Below are positions 1 through 5,640 of a stretch of 7,283 nt of DNA, one piece after another. The DNA comes from Chloroflexota bacterium (GTDB lineage Bacteria; Chloroflexota; Dehalococcoidia; UBA3495), in NCBI GenBank assembly GCA_022576105.1, contig JACZRM010000086.1:1-7283 (forward strand). The letters run 5' to 3'. The notes beneath the pieces were generated by a model. It was given only the letters and a program-made list of their open reading frames with translations. It was not told the DNA's origin and did not search any database. The first letter of the stretch is position 1, and each line of letters starts with the position of its first letter. Both the position numbers and the translations under genes were made by a program.

Positions 1-18
1 CCCAGAAGGAGGACCATC

Positions 19-393
19 ATGGCCCCAGGAGGCAGCGACTGGCTCGCCCAAACCCCTGAAGAAACATTGGAGCCGGAGATCCCCATCTGCGACCCTCACC
101 ACCATTTCTGGGTATCCCGGCCCGATCCTGCTCACTACCAGCAGTACCTCTTGCCAGAACTGGCGGCCGATGTCAACAGCGGTCACACTGTGCGCTCGAC
201 GGTGTTCATTGAGGTCCACTGCCAATACCGCCAGGACGGACCAGACGAGATGAAGCCAGTGGGAGAGGTCGAGTACATCCAGACAATCGCCGACGATAGT
301 GCCACTCTACCCGAAGTGAGGCAGCCGGGGACGAGATGGACGGACCCACTCTGGCGGCCAATTTTCGAGCCCAGGCCAAAGCAGCAGCGATGA
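19..393 (+). pseudogene. Amidohydrolase (amidohydrolase_2-like), 3'-truncated remnant
   Basis: The N-terminus matches metal-dependent amidohydrolases of the PF04909 type (lactonase / dicarboxylate-lactone hydrolase relatives). The DPHHHFW motif at residues 25-31 supplies the H27-x-H29 metal ligands of the first beta strand, followed by an FIEV strand and a GEVEYIQ segment at about residues 82-88, as expected early in this barrel. A strong Shine-Dalgarno (AGAAGGAGG, positions 4-12) precedes the ATG, so this start was once functional. Family members run to about 280-330 residues. Here recognisable similarity stops near residue 94 (about position 300) and the tail up to the TGA at 391-393 looks like out-of-frame translation. 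The remaining metal ligands and barrel strands are absent, so I call it inactive. A frameshift alone does not explain the loss, because the next frame resembles a different protein. Family call fairly sure; exact breakpoint uncertain. Confidence 0.75.
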
Positions 394-629
394 TCCATGC
401 CAACCCGGGCAAATACGCGCATTACATGACAGAAGAAACAGGGGGACGCCTTGAGCCCAAGGAGCTGCAGACTTGGCGGCTCCTGTACGCGCCACCTGCG
501 CCCTACACACGGGAGCGGTTCGAGCGGACTTACCAGTGGATGATGAGCTACCCCGACTTGGTAGCTAGCGGCGCCACCTACGAGTCCGTGGTGGACAACC
601 GCGCCTGGGGTCAACCACAATCTCGGTAG
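300..629 (+). pseudogene. ABC transporter substrate-binding protein (NMT1/SsuA-like), C-terminal remnant
   Basis: Frame 3 is open from just after a TAG at 297-299 to the TAG at 627-629. Its translation resembles the C-terminal lobe of NitT/TauT-type periplasmic binding proteins. A helix with RAQAKAAAMIHANPGKY is followed by a segment rich in Tyr, Arg and Trp (FERTYQWM), and the closing ATYESVVDNRAW recalls the usual 'YEDLVDNR' ending. The N-terminal two thirds, the signal peptide and a credible ribosome binding site are missing; the first ATG is at 336 without a clear Shine-Dalgarno. It abuts the amidohydrolase fragment in a different frame, so an internal deletion probably joined two neighbouring genes. 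The match is from memory of family patterns, not a search. Alternatives are an unrelated small protein starting at 336, or an assembly join. Confidence 0.5.
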
Positions 630-665
630 GACGTCACTAGCCGCCGATGCGCTCAGTTGCTATCT

Positions 666-693
666 TGGTCCGGGCCCCAAGAAGTGCAGGACC
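666..693. repeat. Dyad copy 1, TGGTCC-N14-GCAGGACC
   Basis: TGGTCC (666-671) is followed after 14 nt by GCAGGACC (686-693), continuing with A at 694 so that TGGTCC and GGACCA form a perfect 6-bp inverted repeat. A competing short stem (CTTGG with CCAAG) overlaps it. The same two arms recur at 797-822. Function unknown; could be a protein-binding dyad or a small dispersed repeat. Confidence 0.35.
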
Positions 694-796
694 ATGAGCG
701 GCCGGCACGGGCACGACTAAGGGGGGTTGGGGGGATTACTTTTTCCCAGCCAAGGGCAGGAGCGTCGCCTCAGCCACGATGAATCACTCCCGGACC

Positions 797-822
797 TGGT
801 CCTAATATAGACACGCAGGACC
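797..822. repeat. Dyad copy 2, TGGTCC-N12-GCAGGACC
   Basis: TGGTCC (797-802) and GCAGGACC (815-822) repeat the arms of the dyad at 666-693 with a 12-nt, AT-richer spacer. GGTCCT (798-803) and AGGACC (817-822) pair perfectly over 6 bp. It lies 36 bp beyond the stop codon of the minus-strand aldo/keto reductase gene, so it would be in that transcript's 3' end, but no U-run follows. Function unknown. Confidence 0.35.
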
Positions 823-858
823 GATGGACCCATTTCTTGACTCGGTGGCAGATAGGAG

Positions 859-1851
859 CTACCCCACGAATTGGGACCACACATGGGGAAGCCTGTCCAG
901 CGCTTCAGACGGCAAGGGGCCTTTGTCCGCGAACCGCACCGACTGTTCAAGGTGGTCCATGTTAGAGTAACCCACCAGAACAGTGGAAACCCCCGGGTTG
1001 CTCAGGGCAAAGCGCACCGACGCCTCCACCAGGTCGTCGGCATAACCCTCACTAACCATGAAACGGAAACCCGCCGATCGGTCGAAGTCCTGCTGGTAGT
1101 CTCGGCCCGAGCCGATGGGCGCCACCGACGGTACGGCTACCGGGTCCCGTTCGGCCACCCCGCTGAGGGCCCCGGCCGCCAACACCCTTATTACGACGAC
1201 CCCCATTTCGGCGGCGTTGGCCCGGTCGATCAGTCTCTTGTAGTCCGGCATATCGAAGCCGGGCGCAACGTCGGCGCCCGCCGAGGGATTCAACAGGTTG
1301 TAAACCGTCTGTACCGAGTACAAAGCGCCCGAGTCGACGACGCGGTGCAGGGACTCGGTCACGCCCACGCCGGTCAATCCCCAGAACCTGACCTTCCCCT
1401 GGGCACGGAGCATTTCGGTCGCCTCCACCACCTCGCCCAGCACATCTTCGACACTGAGGGTTCCCCCCGCCAGGTCCCGCTGGGGACTCACCCGGTTGTG
1501 GAGTTGTATCAGGTCAACCTGTTCCCGGGCCATTCGGGCAAGGCTGGCATCAACCGAGCGGATAACGCCTCCCTTGATGTCGGCGTCGTCCCCGGTTTCC
1601 AGGCGGTATTTGGTACCTACGTATACCTGAGCGCCCAACTCGTTCAGCACCCGGCCCAGGTTAATTTCCGACTGGCCGGACCCATATTGAGCAGCCGTGT
1701 CGAAGTAGTTGATACCCAACTCCATGGCTCGGGCTACCGCCTTCACCTGGTCGGCGTGCTCTCCCCTTATCATGAGGCCGCCCACGTTACCGCAACCGAA
1801 CCCAATCTCGGATACCCTCAACCCGGTCCGCCCCAAAGTCCTGTAGTTCAT
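859..1851 (-). CDS. Aldo/keto reductase family oxidoreductase
   Basis: A complete 330-residue NAD(P)H-dependent carbonyl reductase of the aldo/keto reductase superfamily, a cytosolic (beta/alpha)8 barrel. The N-terminus MNYRTLGRTGLRVSEIGFG is typical. The catalytic tetrad is in place: Asp51 and Tyr56 (FDTAAQYG), Lys81 (VGTKYRL) and His118 (LIQLHNR). The cofactor-binding end is visible at about residues 284-303 (NPGVSTVLVG followed by SNMDHLEQSV). AGGAG at 1859-1863, 7 nt before the ATG on the minus strand, fixes the start. It is monocistronic and divergent from the DUF3500 gene, sharing the 332-bp intergenic region with its dyads. A long ORF on the opposite strand is an antisense shadow. Substrate not predictable: such proteins reduce sugars, aldehydes or ketones, and some relatives are sugar dehydrogenases. 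Family call is secure. Confidence 0.93.
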   Translation of the reverse strand: MNYRTLGRTGLRVSEIGFGCGNVGGLMIRGEHADQVKAVARAMELGINYFDTAAQYGSGQSEINLGRVLNELGAQVYVGTKYRLETGDDADIKGGVIRSVDASLARMAREQVDLIQLHNRVSPQRDLAGGTLSVEDVLGEVVEATEMLRAQGKVRFWGLTGVGVTESLHRVVDSGALYSVQTVYNLLNPSAGADVAPGFDMPDYKRLIDRANAAEMGVVVIRVLAAGALSGVAERDPVAVPSVAPIGSGRDYQQDFDRSAGFRFMVSEGYADDLVEASVRFALSNPGVSTVLVGYSNMDHLEQSVRFADKGPLPSEALDRLPHVWSQFVG

Positions 1852-1858
1852 TCTCTTA

Positions 1859-1863
1859 CTCCT
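1859..1863 (-). promoter_or_regulatory. Ribosome binding site of the aldo/keto reductase gene
   Basis: AGGAG read on the minus strand, 7 nt upstream of the ATG at 1849-1851. It supports this start codon. Confidence 0.75.
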
Positions 1864-1940
1864 AGCTCCGGCAATCTCCCGATAAACTTGGGACTTCAGC
1901 TTGTTTGCCCATCTCTGGAATTCCCCGGGCGCACTCAGCG

Positions 1941-1973
1941 TAATTGCCGGTGTCAGTTTATCTTTGGCAATTA
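1941..1973. repeat. Inverted repeat TAATTGCC-N17-GGCAATTA
   Basis: The 8-bp arms at 1941-1948 and 1966-1973 are perfect reverse complements with a 17-nt spacer; further inner pairing is only G-U. It sits about 90 bp upstream of the aldo/keto reductase start and about 210 bp upstream of the DUF3500 start. It could be an operator or a hairpin; no regulator gene is in the window. Confidence 0.45.
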
Positions 1974-1984
1974 ATGATTCATTA
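1972..1984. repeat. Odd palindrome TAATGATTCATTA
   Basis: A perfect 13-bp palindrome around a single central base, overlapping the last two bases of the right arm of the 1941-1973 inverted repeat. The form resembles AT-rich operators bound by dimeric helix-turn-helix proteins; the assignment is inference only. Confidence 0.35.
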
Positions 1985-2043
1985 TCTTCTGGTCGGTGCG
2001 ACGATTGGAAGAACTGAACAAGCCGGGGTTGACGCGATAGACC

Positions 2044-2062
2044 AATCTAGAAAGTCTAGGTT
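2044..2062. repeat. Dyad CTAGA-AAG-TCTAG in the DUF3500 leader
   Basis: CTAGA (2047-2051) and TCTAG (2055-2059) are perfect inverted repeats about AAG. With flanking A-T and G-U pairs the symmetry extends to 8 bp on each side (2044-2062). It lies between TTGACG (2029-2034) and the TATAGT-like hexamer at 2084-2089, 121 bp upstream of the DUF3500 ATG, a plausible place for an operator. Confidence 0.35.
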
Positions 2063-2167
2063 CCTACCCAACGATATTGTAATTATAGTTCGGTGGTGTA
2101 AACTACTCCATCAAGGCTCCCTGGTTACAAGGCAGATACTTTATATCACTGAGCATAATCAATCGGC

Positions 2168-2173
2168 AAGGAG
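2168..2173 (+). promoter_or_regulatory. Ribosome binding site deciding the DUF3500 start
   Basis: AAGGAG ends 10 nt before the ATG at 2184-2186. The frame stays open for 80 codons further upstream (from 1944), but no other in-frame start there is combined with protein-like sequence, so this site sets the start. Confidence 0.65.
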
Positions 2174-2183
2174 TTGGATATCA

Positions 2184-3359
2184 ATGGTTCTCCAGTATCG
2201 GGATTTCAAAGTAAGACAACGGCCGGTACGGCCAGCCCGGGCCCTACCTGACCAGCTTCCGGAGCGGACCAGAGATGATATTGAACGTGCGAAAGGCTTG
2301 CTCGCCCAGGATTTCAAGGGAGTGACCAGCGACGGTATTGTGGCGGGTGGCTTGTTTTCTATCGAAGAGACGGGCATCCCGACCGCTGGAATTAAACACG
2401 CCGCTGACGCCGTGTTAGATTCGCTCTCGGTGACCCAGAGGAAGGCCTCAACCTTCCCCATCGATAGTGATGTTTGGCGGCACTGGAGCAACATACATCC
2501 TTTTCTGATGCGCCATGGAGCACTGCTTGAGGATATGAACATTGCTCAACGGGAGTTGGTCCTTGGGCTAATGAAGGAATGCTTGAGTCCCAGCGGATTT
2601 GAGCTGGCCAGGAACATCATGCGGCTGAATGAGTCAATTCGGGAGATTACCGGCAGCGATGAGGAACTTGGGGAGTGGCTGTACTGGCTGAGCATCATGG
2701 GGAAACCCTCTCATGACGAGCCCTGGGGTTGGCAGATCGATGGTCACCATCTGATAGTTAACTGTTTCAACCTGGGAGACCAACTGGTGATGACTCCCAT
2801 GTTTATGGGGTCTGAGCCGGTGGCGGTAGATATTGGGAAGTACGCTGGAACGCGAGTCTTCCAAGCAGAAGAACAAATCGGACTAAATCTGGCCCAGACT
2901 TTCACCTCGGACCAACGGCGCAAAGCCATCATCGCTGAAGACCTCCCCGGAGAGCTTTTCACCGCAGCATTTCGGGACAACTTTGAACTTAGACCGGAGG
3001 GTATTCGGTACGACGAATTGACTAGCCATCAGCAAGCAATTTTGATCGATTTGATCGGCGTCTACGTCAACCGGTTGCCTTCGGGTCACGCTCAGGCCAA
3101 ACTCGACGAAGTGACCAGGCACCTCCAGGAAACCTACTTTGCCTGGATGGGGGGTACCGAAGAGGAGAGCGTTTTTTACTACCGGGTACATAGTCCGGTA
3201 ATTCTCATTGAGTTTGACCACCAAGGCGGGATCGCCCTCGAAAGCGACGGGCCTTCCCATAATCACATTCACACCGTGGTTCGCACACCCAACGGCAACG
3301 ACTATGGCAAGGACCTTTTGCGTCAGCACCACGAGCAATATAGCCATTCGCATCGGTAG
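2184..3359 (+). CDS. DUF3500 domain-containing protein
   Basis: A 391-residue protein recognised by the hallmark blocks of the DUF3500 family: WGWQIDGHHL at residues 181-190 followed by MTPMFMGSEPV, then LIEFDHQGG at 341-349 and HNHIHTVVRTPNGNDYG at 359-375. The biochemical role of the family is unknown to me. The conserved His residues (H188, H189, H346, H359, H361, H363) could form a metal site, which is inference. No signal peptide or membrane segment is seen, so it is probably cytoplasmic. The start at ATG 2184 is chosen from the upstream AAGGAG; a longer in-frame extension to 1944 is rejected because it is AT-rich and unlike a protein. The length is near that expected for a complete member. 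It precedes a luciferase-like monooxygenase gene by 125 bp in the same direction, so readthrough co-expression is possible. Confidence 0.88.
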   Translation: MVLQYRDFKVRQRPVRPARALPDQLPERTRDDIERAKGLLAQDFKGVTSDGIVAGGLFSIEETGIPTAGIKHAADAVLDSLSVTQRKASTFPIDSDVWRHWSNIHPFLMRHGALLEDMNIAQRELVLGLMKECLSPSGFELARNIMRLNESIREITGSDEELGEWLYWLSIMGKPSHDEPWGWQIDGHHLIVNCFNLGDQLVMTPMFMGSEPVAVDIGKYAGTRVFQAEEQIGLNLAQTFTSDQRRKAIIAEDLPGELFTAAFRDNFELRPEGIRYDELTSHQQAILIDLIGVYVNRLPSGHAQAKLDEVTRHLQETYFAWMGGTEEESVFYYRVHSPVILIEFDHQGGIALESDGPSHNHIHTVVRTPNGNDYGKDLLRQHHEQYSHSHR

Positions 3360-3484
3360 TTTAGGGTGTTCTCACTTTATTTATCCAGCGAGATCAGTCG
3401 TTTTTTGCCAAGCTAATGCAGGCCATAGTTTAGCCTGCGGCTGGCCCGCAGAATTATAAGTAGTGCCAGGTAAGAAAGGAGACT
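3360..3484 (+). promoter_or_regulatory. Leader upstream of the monooxygenase gene with alternative hairpins
   Basis: This 125-bp gap holds two overlapping perfect 6-bp stems that cannot coexist. Hairpin A is GCAGGC (3418-3423) with GCCTGC (3433-3438). Hairpin B is CTGCGG (3435-3440) with CCGCAG (3446-3451). The loop of B (CTGGC, 3441-3445) is complementary to GCCAG at 3465-3469, just before the ribosome binding site. A -10-like TATAAG occurs at 3455-3460 without a clear -35. A T6 run at 3401-3406 lacks a good preceding stem. The arrangement resembles an attenuator or translational switch, but no ligand class is recognised. Confidence 0.4.
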
Positions 3485-4588
3485 ATGAAAGCATCCTATC
3501 TTGGCGCAATGGGGTACTCCCAGCGGCACCAGTTTCCGGCAACTTGGCCGATACCACCGGCCTATGGTGACCCCAAGACTTCGGTCGAGAGCTACCAGGA
3601 AGGCATCGAAGAGTGCGAGTTCGCGGAAGAGATGGGTTTTGATTGGATCAGCTTCTCTGAACACCATTATTCCGGCCGGATTGCTACCGGGGCGCCGGCA
3701 GTTATGGCGGCGGCGGTGGCTGAGCGCTGCAAGAAGGCTAAGATTGCCATGCTGGGTCACTTGTTGCCGCTGAACAACCCGGTGCGAGTCGCGGAAGAGT
3801 TGGGCCTTCTAGACAACTTGACCAACGGGCGACTCATCATGGGATTCCTGCGGGGAACGCCCAATGAGGACCAGGTCTACGGGGTAAACCCGTCGGAAGG
3901 GCGGGGGAGGATGTTGGAGGGAATGGATCTAATCATCAAGGCGCTGACCGAACCACAGCCCTTCTCTTGGGAAGGGCGTTACTACCAGTTTCGCACCGTG
4001 TCTGTTTGGCCGAGGCCGGTGCAGCAGCCCCACCCTCCGGTGATCGTAGCAACCAGAAGCGACGACACGATCCGGTACGCCGCTGAGCACCGGCATGCTC
4101 TAGGAGTCTCTTTCGTCCCGGTCGACCAGATGGCCTATATCACCGAAAAATACCGCACCTGGTGTGACGAAGCCGGCTGGCAGCCTCAGCCCGACCAGAT
4201 AGTGTATCGGGGCAGCATCTACCTGGCGGAAACAGACCGGCAAGCCGAGGAATGGTTCGAGAATGTAAAACGTGCGGGCCTGAAGCCTGCTATTCCTTTA
4301 CGCCCGGTGGTGGCACAAGCGATACAGGCAGCCCGGGCCGGTGAGCAATTCGACCTGCGTAATGTTATTGCTGGAGGTGCTCAAGGTGACGTAGCAGGTA
4401 TTGCACGGGGACTAAGCTTTATCGGCGGGCCGGACACCATCGCAAAGCAGATGAAGTCATTCCACGACCAGTGCGGTGTCGGGGTTGTGGACCTGTTTTT
4501 TCAGCAGCCAGCACTAGAGCACGGGGAAGTCATGAAGGAAATCGAGTTATTCGGGAAAGAAGTCCTACCGCGCATCAAAGAGTTCTAG
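3485..4588 (+). CDS. Luciferase-like (LLM) flavin-dependent monooxygenase/oxidoreductase
   Basis: A complete 367-residue member of the bacterial luciferase-like superfamily, a TIM-barrel enzyme using FMN or F420. The SEHHYSG block at residues 58-64 (E59, H60, H61) is the hallmark near the flavin. It is followed by NPVRVAEELGLLDNLTNGRL (98-117), by the PVQQPHPPVIVA segment (178-189) leading into the flavin-phosphate region, and by GGPDTIAKQM (314-323). The start is MKASYLGAMG with AAGGAG only 3 nt before the ATG, a short spacing, yet no better start exists. It probably oxidises an organic substrate with O2 and reduced flavin; FMN versus F420 cannot be decided by eye. An alpha/beta hydrolase gene follows after 30 bp, so the two are likely co-transcribed, consistent with oxygenation then hydrolysis. 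Family secure, substrate unknown. Confidence 0.92.
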   Translation: MKASYLGAMGYSQRHQFPATWPIPPAYGDPKTSVESYQEGIEECEFAEEMGFDWISFSEHHYSGRIATGAPAVMAAAVAERCKKAKIAMLGHLLPLNNPVRVAEELGLLDNLTNGRLIMGFLRGTPNEDQVYGVNPSEGRGRMLEGMDLIIKALTEPQPFSWEGRYYQFRTVSVWPRPVQQPHPPVIVATRSDDTIRYAAEHRHALGVSFVPVDQMAYITEKYRTWCDEAGWQPQPDQIVYRGSIYLAETDRQAEEWFENVKRAGLKPAIPLRPVVAQAIQAARAGEQFDLRNVIAGGAQGDVAGIARGLSFIGGPDTIAKQMKSFHDQCGVGVVDLFFQQPALEHGEVMKEIELFGKEVLPRIKEF

Positions 4589-4606
4589 TGTGGCGCAAGG
4601 CACAAG

Positions 4607-4611
4607 AAGGA
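4607..4611 (+). promoter_or_regulatory. Ribosome binding site supporting a GTG start
   Basis: AAGGA ends 7 nt before the GTG at 4619-4621. An overlapping ATG at 4617 belongs to another frame, and the next in-frame ATG (4646) has no Shine-Dalgarno. Confidence 0.6.
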
Positions 4612-4618
4612 AATAAAT

Positions 4619-5425
4619 GTGCAGGAGGCCGCTCATCCAGCGCTGATGACATTTCGAGAAGACTTCATAGATACTTGCGGGTTCCGCATCAAGTACCTGG
4701 AGTTAGGTCAGGGCGCTCCAGTAGTCATCCTGAGTTGCATCATGTGGGAAATATCAATGCTCCGCGATGCTCTAGCCCGAATGTATCGCGTGGTTGTGCT
4801 GGAGTTACCAGGGTTTGGTTCCTCGCCGGTCAACAATGACTCGTCGTCTACCAAGGATTTGGCGAATATCGTTGCCCAAGCCACTGAAATAATAGTTCCC
4901 GAGAAGTACACGCTCATAGGAACATCTTTTGGCGCCAACGTAGCACTGTGGCAAACATTACAGGCTCCTGAACCGGTAGAGGCGCTGGTTCTAATCTCAC
5001 CCACTGCACTACATCCAAGGGGTGATCTGGCTACTGACAACCCAATGGAGATGGCGAAGCAACTGCTGGCCCATCCTGAGATTTCACCGGGGATCTCTCA
5101 CATCGATCCCGACATCATCGCTCGAGAGCACGAGTTGGTGCGGCGACTCGGCGGCGGCACTCACGATGCGGAGATGGAAGCCAGGCTCAGCCAGATTCAA
5201 TGCCCGGCACTAGTCATGTTTGGCTCTCAGGACCAATTGGTCGCCACCGAGGCGGCGAGCATCTATCGCAGGGAGATTCCCAACAGCAACTTATCCATCG
5301 TGTATGACGCCGGACACTTAATTGGGGCGGAGCGGCCCGAAGCTCTGATCAACGCGGTGGTTGACTACGTTGAACGCAGGGAGACGTTCATTGTGAGCCG
5401 AGAGAGCAGGATAATTAACCCCTAA
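4619..5425 (+). CDS. Alpha/beta-fold hydrolase
   Basis: A 268-residue serine hydrolase of the alpha/beta superfamily, apparently cytosolic. The triad is complete: Ser103 in the nucleophile elbow GTSFG (101-105), Asp205 in FGSQDQLV and His233 in DAGHLIGAE. LPGFGSS (63-69) is the conserved strand-loop before the cap. The usual HG oxyanion motif after strand 3 is missing: the sequence there is VVILSCIMWEIS (35-46), with Ser-Cys where His-Gly is normal. This could mark an unusual substrate or altered oxyanion geometry. The GTG start is chosen from the AAGGA 7 nt upstream. It follows the luciferase-like monooxygenase by 30 bp and probably hydrolyses an ester or lactone, perhaps that enzyme's product, which is inference. 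It converges on the OsmC-like gene downstream. Confidence 0.88.
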   Translation: MQEAAHPALMTFREDFIDTCGFRIKYLELGQGAPVVILSCIMWEISMLRDALARMYRVVVLELPGFGSSPVNNDSSSTKDLANIVAQATEIIVPEKYTLIGTSFGANVALWQTLQAPEPVEALVLISPTALHPRGDLATDNPMEMAKQLLAHPEISPGISHIDPDIIAREHELVRRLGGGTHDAEMEARLSQIQCPALVMFGSQDQLVATEAASIYRREIPNSNLSIVYDAGHLIGAERPEALINAVVDYVERRETFIVSRESRIINP

Positions 5426-5430
5426 TGCGG

Positions 5431-5607
5431 TCAAGACACCGGCATAAGTGACCCAGCCAAAGGGCAGATAACGGTGATGGCGGGCGGCCCTTGGCTGCCA
5501 CTCAGGGTGTGGCCAATGCCATACATTTTGATCATGACGACCAGGTCATTATGTTCGATACGGCAAACGTTGCCGTCCGGCGCATAGATGCCTACGTTGG
5601 AATAGAC
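5431..5607 (-). pseudogene. Possible decayed coding remnant, 58 codons
   Basis: On the minus strand a frame opens after a TGA at 5608-5610 and runs to a TGA at 5431-5433. Its peptide looks protein-like (APDGNV, then EHNDLVVMIKMYGIGH) and its third codon positions are about two-thirds G/C, unlike the opposite strand over the same bases. It has no start codon near its 5' end. It lies in phase with the OsmC-like gene but beyond that gene's TAA and two further stops. I cannot name the family. It may be the tail of a lost gene, or chance. Confidence 0.25.
5454..5497. terminator. Hairpin between convergent genes
   Basis: CAGCCAA-A-GGGC (5454-5465) pairs with GCCCTTGGCTG (5487-5497), an 11-bp stem with one bulged A and a 21-nt loop. 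It lies 29 bp after the alpha/beta hydrolase stop and 144 bp beyond the end of the OsmC-like gene. There is no U-run on either strand, so it may act as an RNA 3' end stabiliser or a weak terminator rather than a classic intrinsic one. Confidence 0.35.
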
Positions 5608-5640
5608 TCATCCGCTGCTCTGGCAGGCATGTTAACGGCG

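Larger units (their letters stand above)
630..858. other. Non-coding stretch with dyads and a G-rich tract
   Basis: No credible gene is visible on either strand between the relic locus and the 3' end of the aldo/keto reductase gene. The stretch holds two related inverted repeats, listed separately, and a G6-TT-G6 tract at 721-734 followed shortly by T5. None of these makes a convincing intrinsic terminator for either flanking gene. Confidence 0.5.
1852..2183. promoter_or_regulatory. Divergent intergenic/promoter region
   Basis: This 332-bp region separates the divergently transcribed aldo/keto reductase and DUF3500 genes and must hold promoters for both. It is visibly richer in A/T than the genes, especially 1960-2160. 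An open frame runs through part of it (from 1944) in phase with DUF3500, but the encoded peptide resembles no domain and precedes a well-placed ribosome binding site, so I treat it as untranslated. TATAGT at 2084-2089 is a possible -10 for the plus strand, though no good -35 lies at the right distance. Three dyads (1941-1973, 1972-1984, 2044-2062) are candidate regulator sites. Confidence 0.55.

Noticed and set aside
721..734. G6-TT-G6 as a G-quadruplex.
   Set aside because: Only two long G runs are present, so a standard four-run intramolecular quadruplex is not supported; intermolecular forms cannot be judged here.
871..1974. A 367-codon open frame on the plus strand opposite the aldo/keto reductase.
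   Set aside because: It is antisense to a gene with complete catalytic residues, a ribosome site and normal family length. Its translation resembles no protein and it has no ribosome site of its own.
2029..2057. TTGACG as the -35 of a sigma-70 promoter for DUF3500.
   Set aside because: No -10-like hexamer lies 16-19 nt downstream; the nearest good one (2084-2089) is far out of register.
1944..2183. An 80-codon N-terminal extension of the DUF3500 frame.
   Set aside because: The translation is unlike any domain, the DNA is AT-rich with dyads, and a good ribosome site precedes the ATG at 2184.
3391..3406. T6 run after the DUF3500 gene as an intrinsic terminator.
   Set aside because: Only a 3-bp stem (CGA with TCG) precedes the T run, too weak for a terminator.
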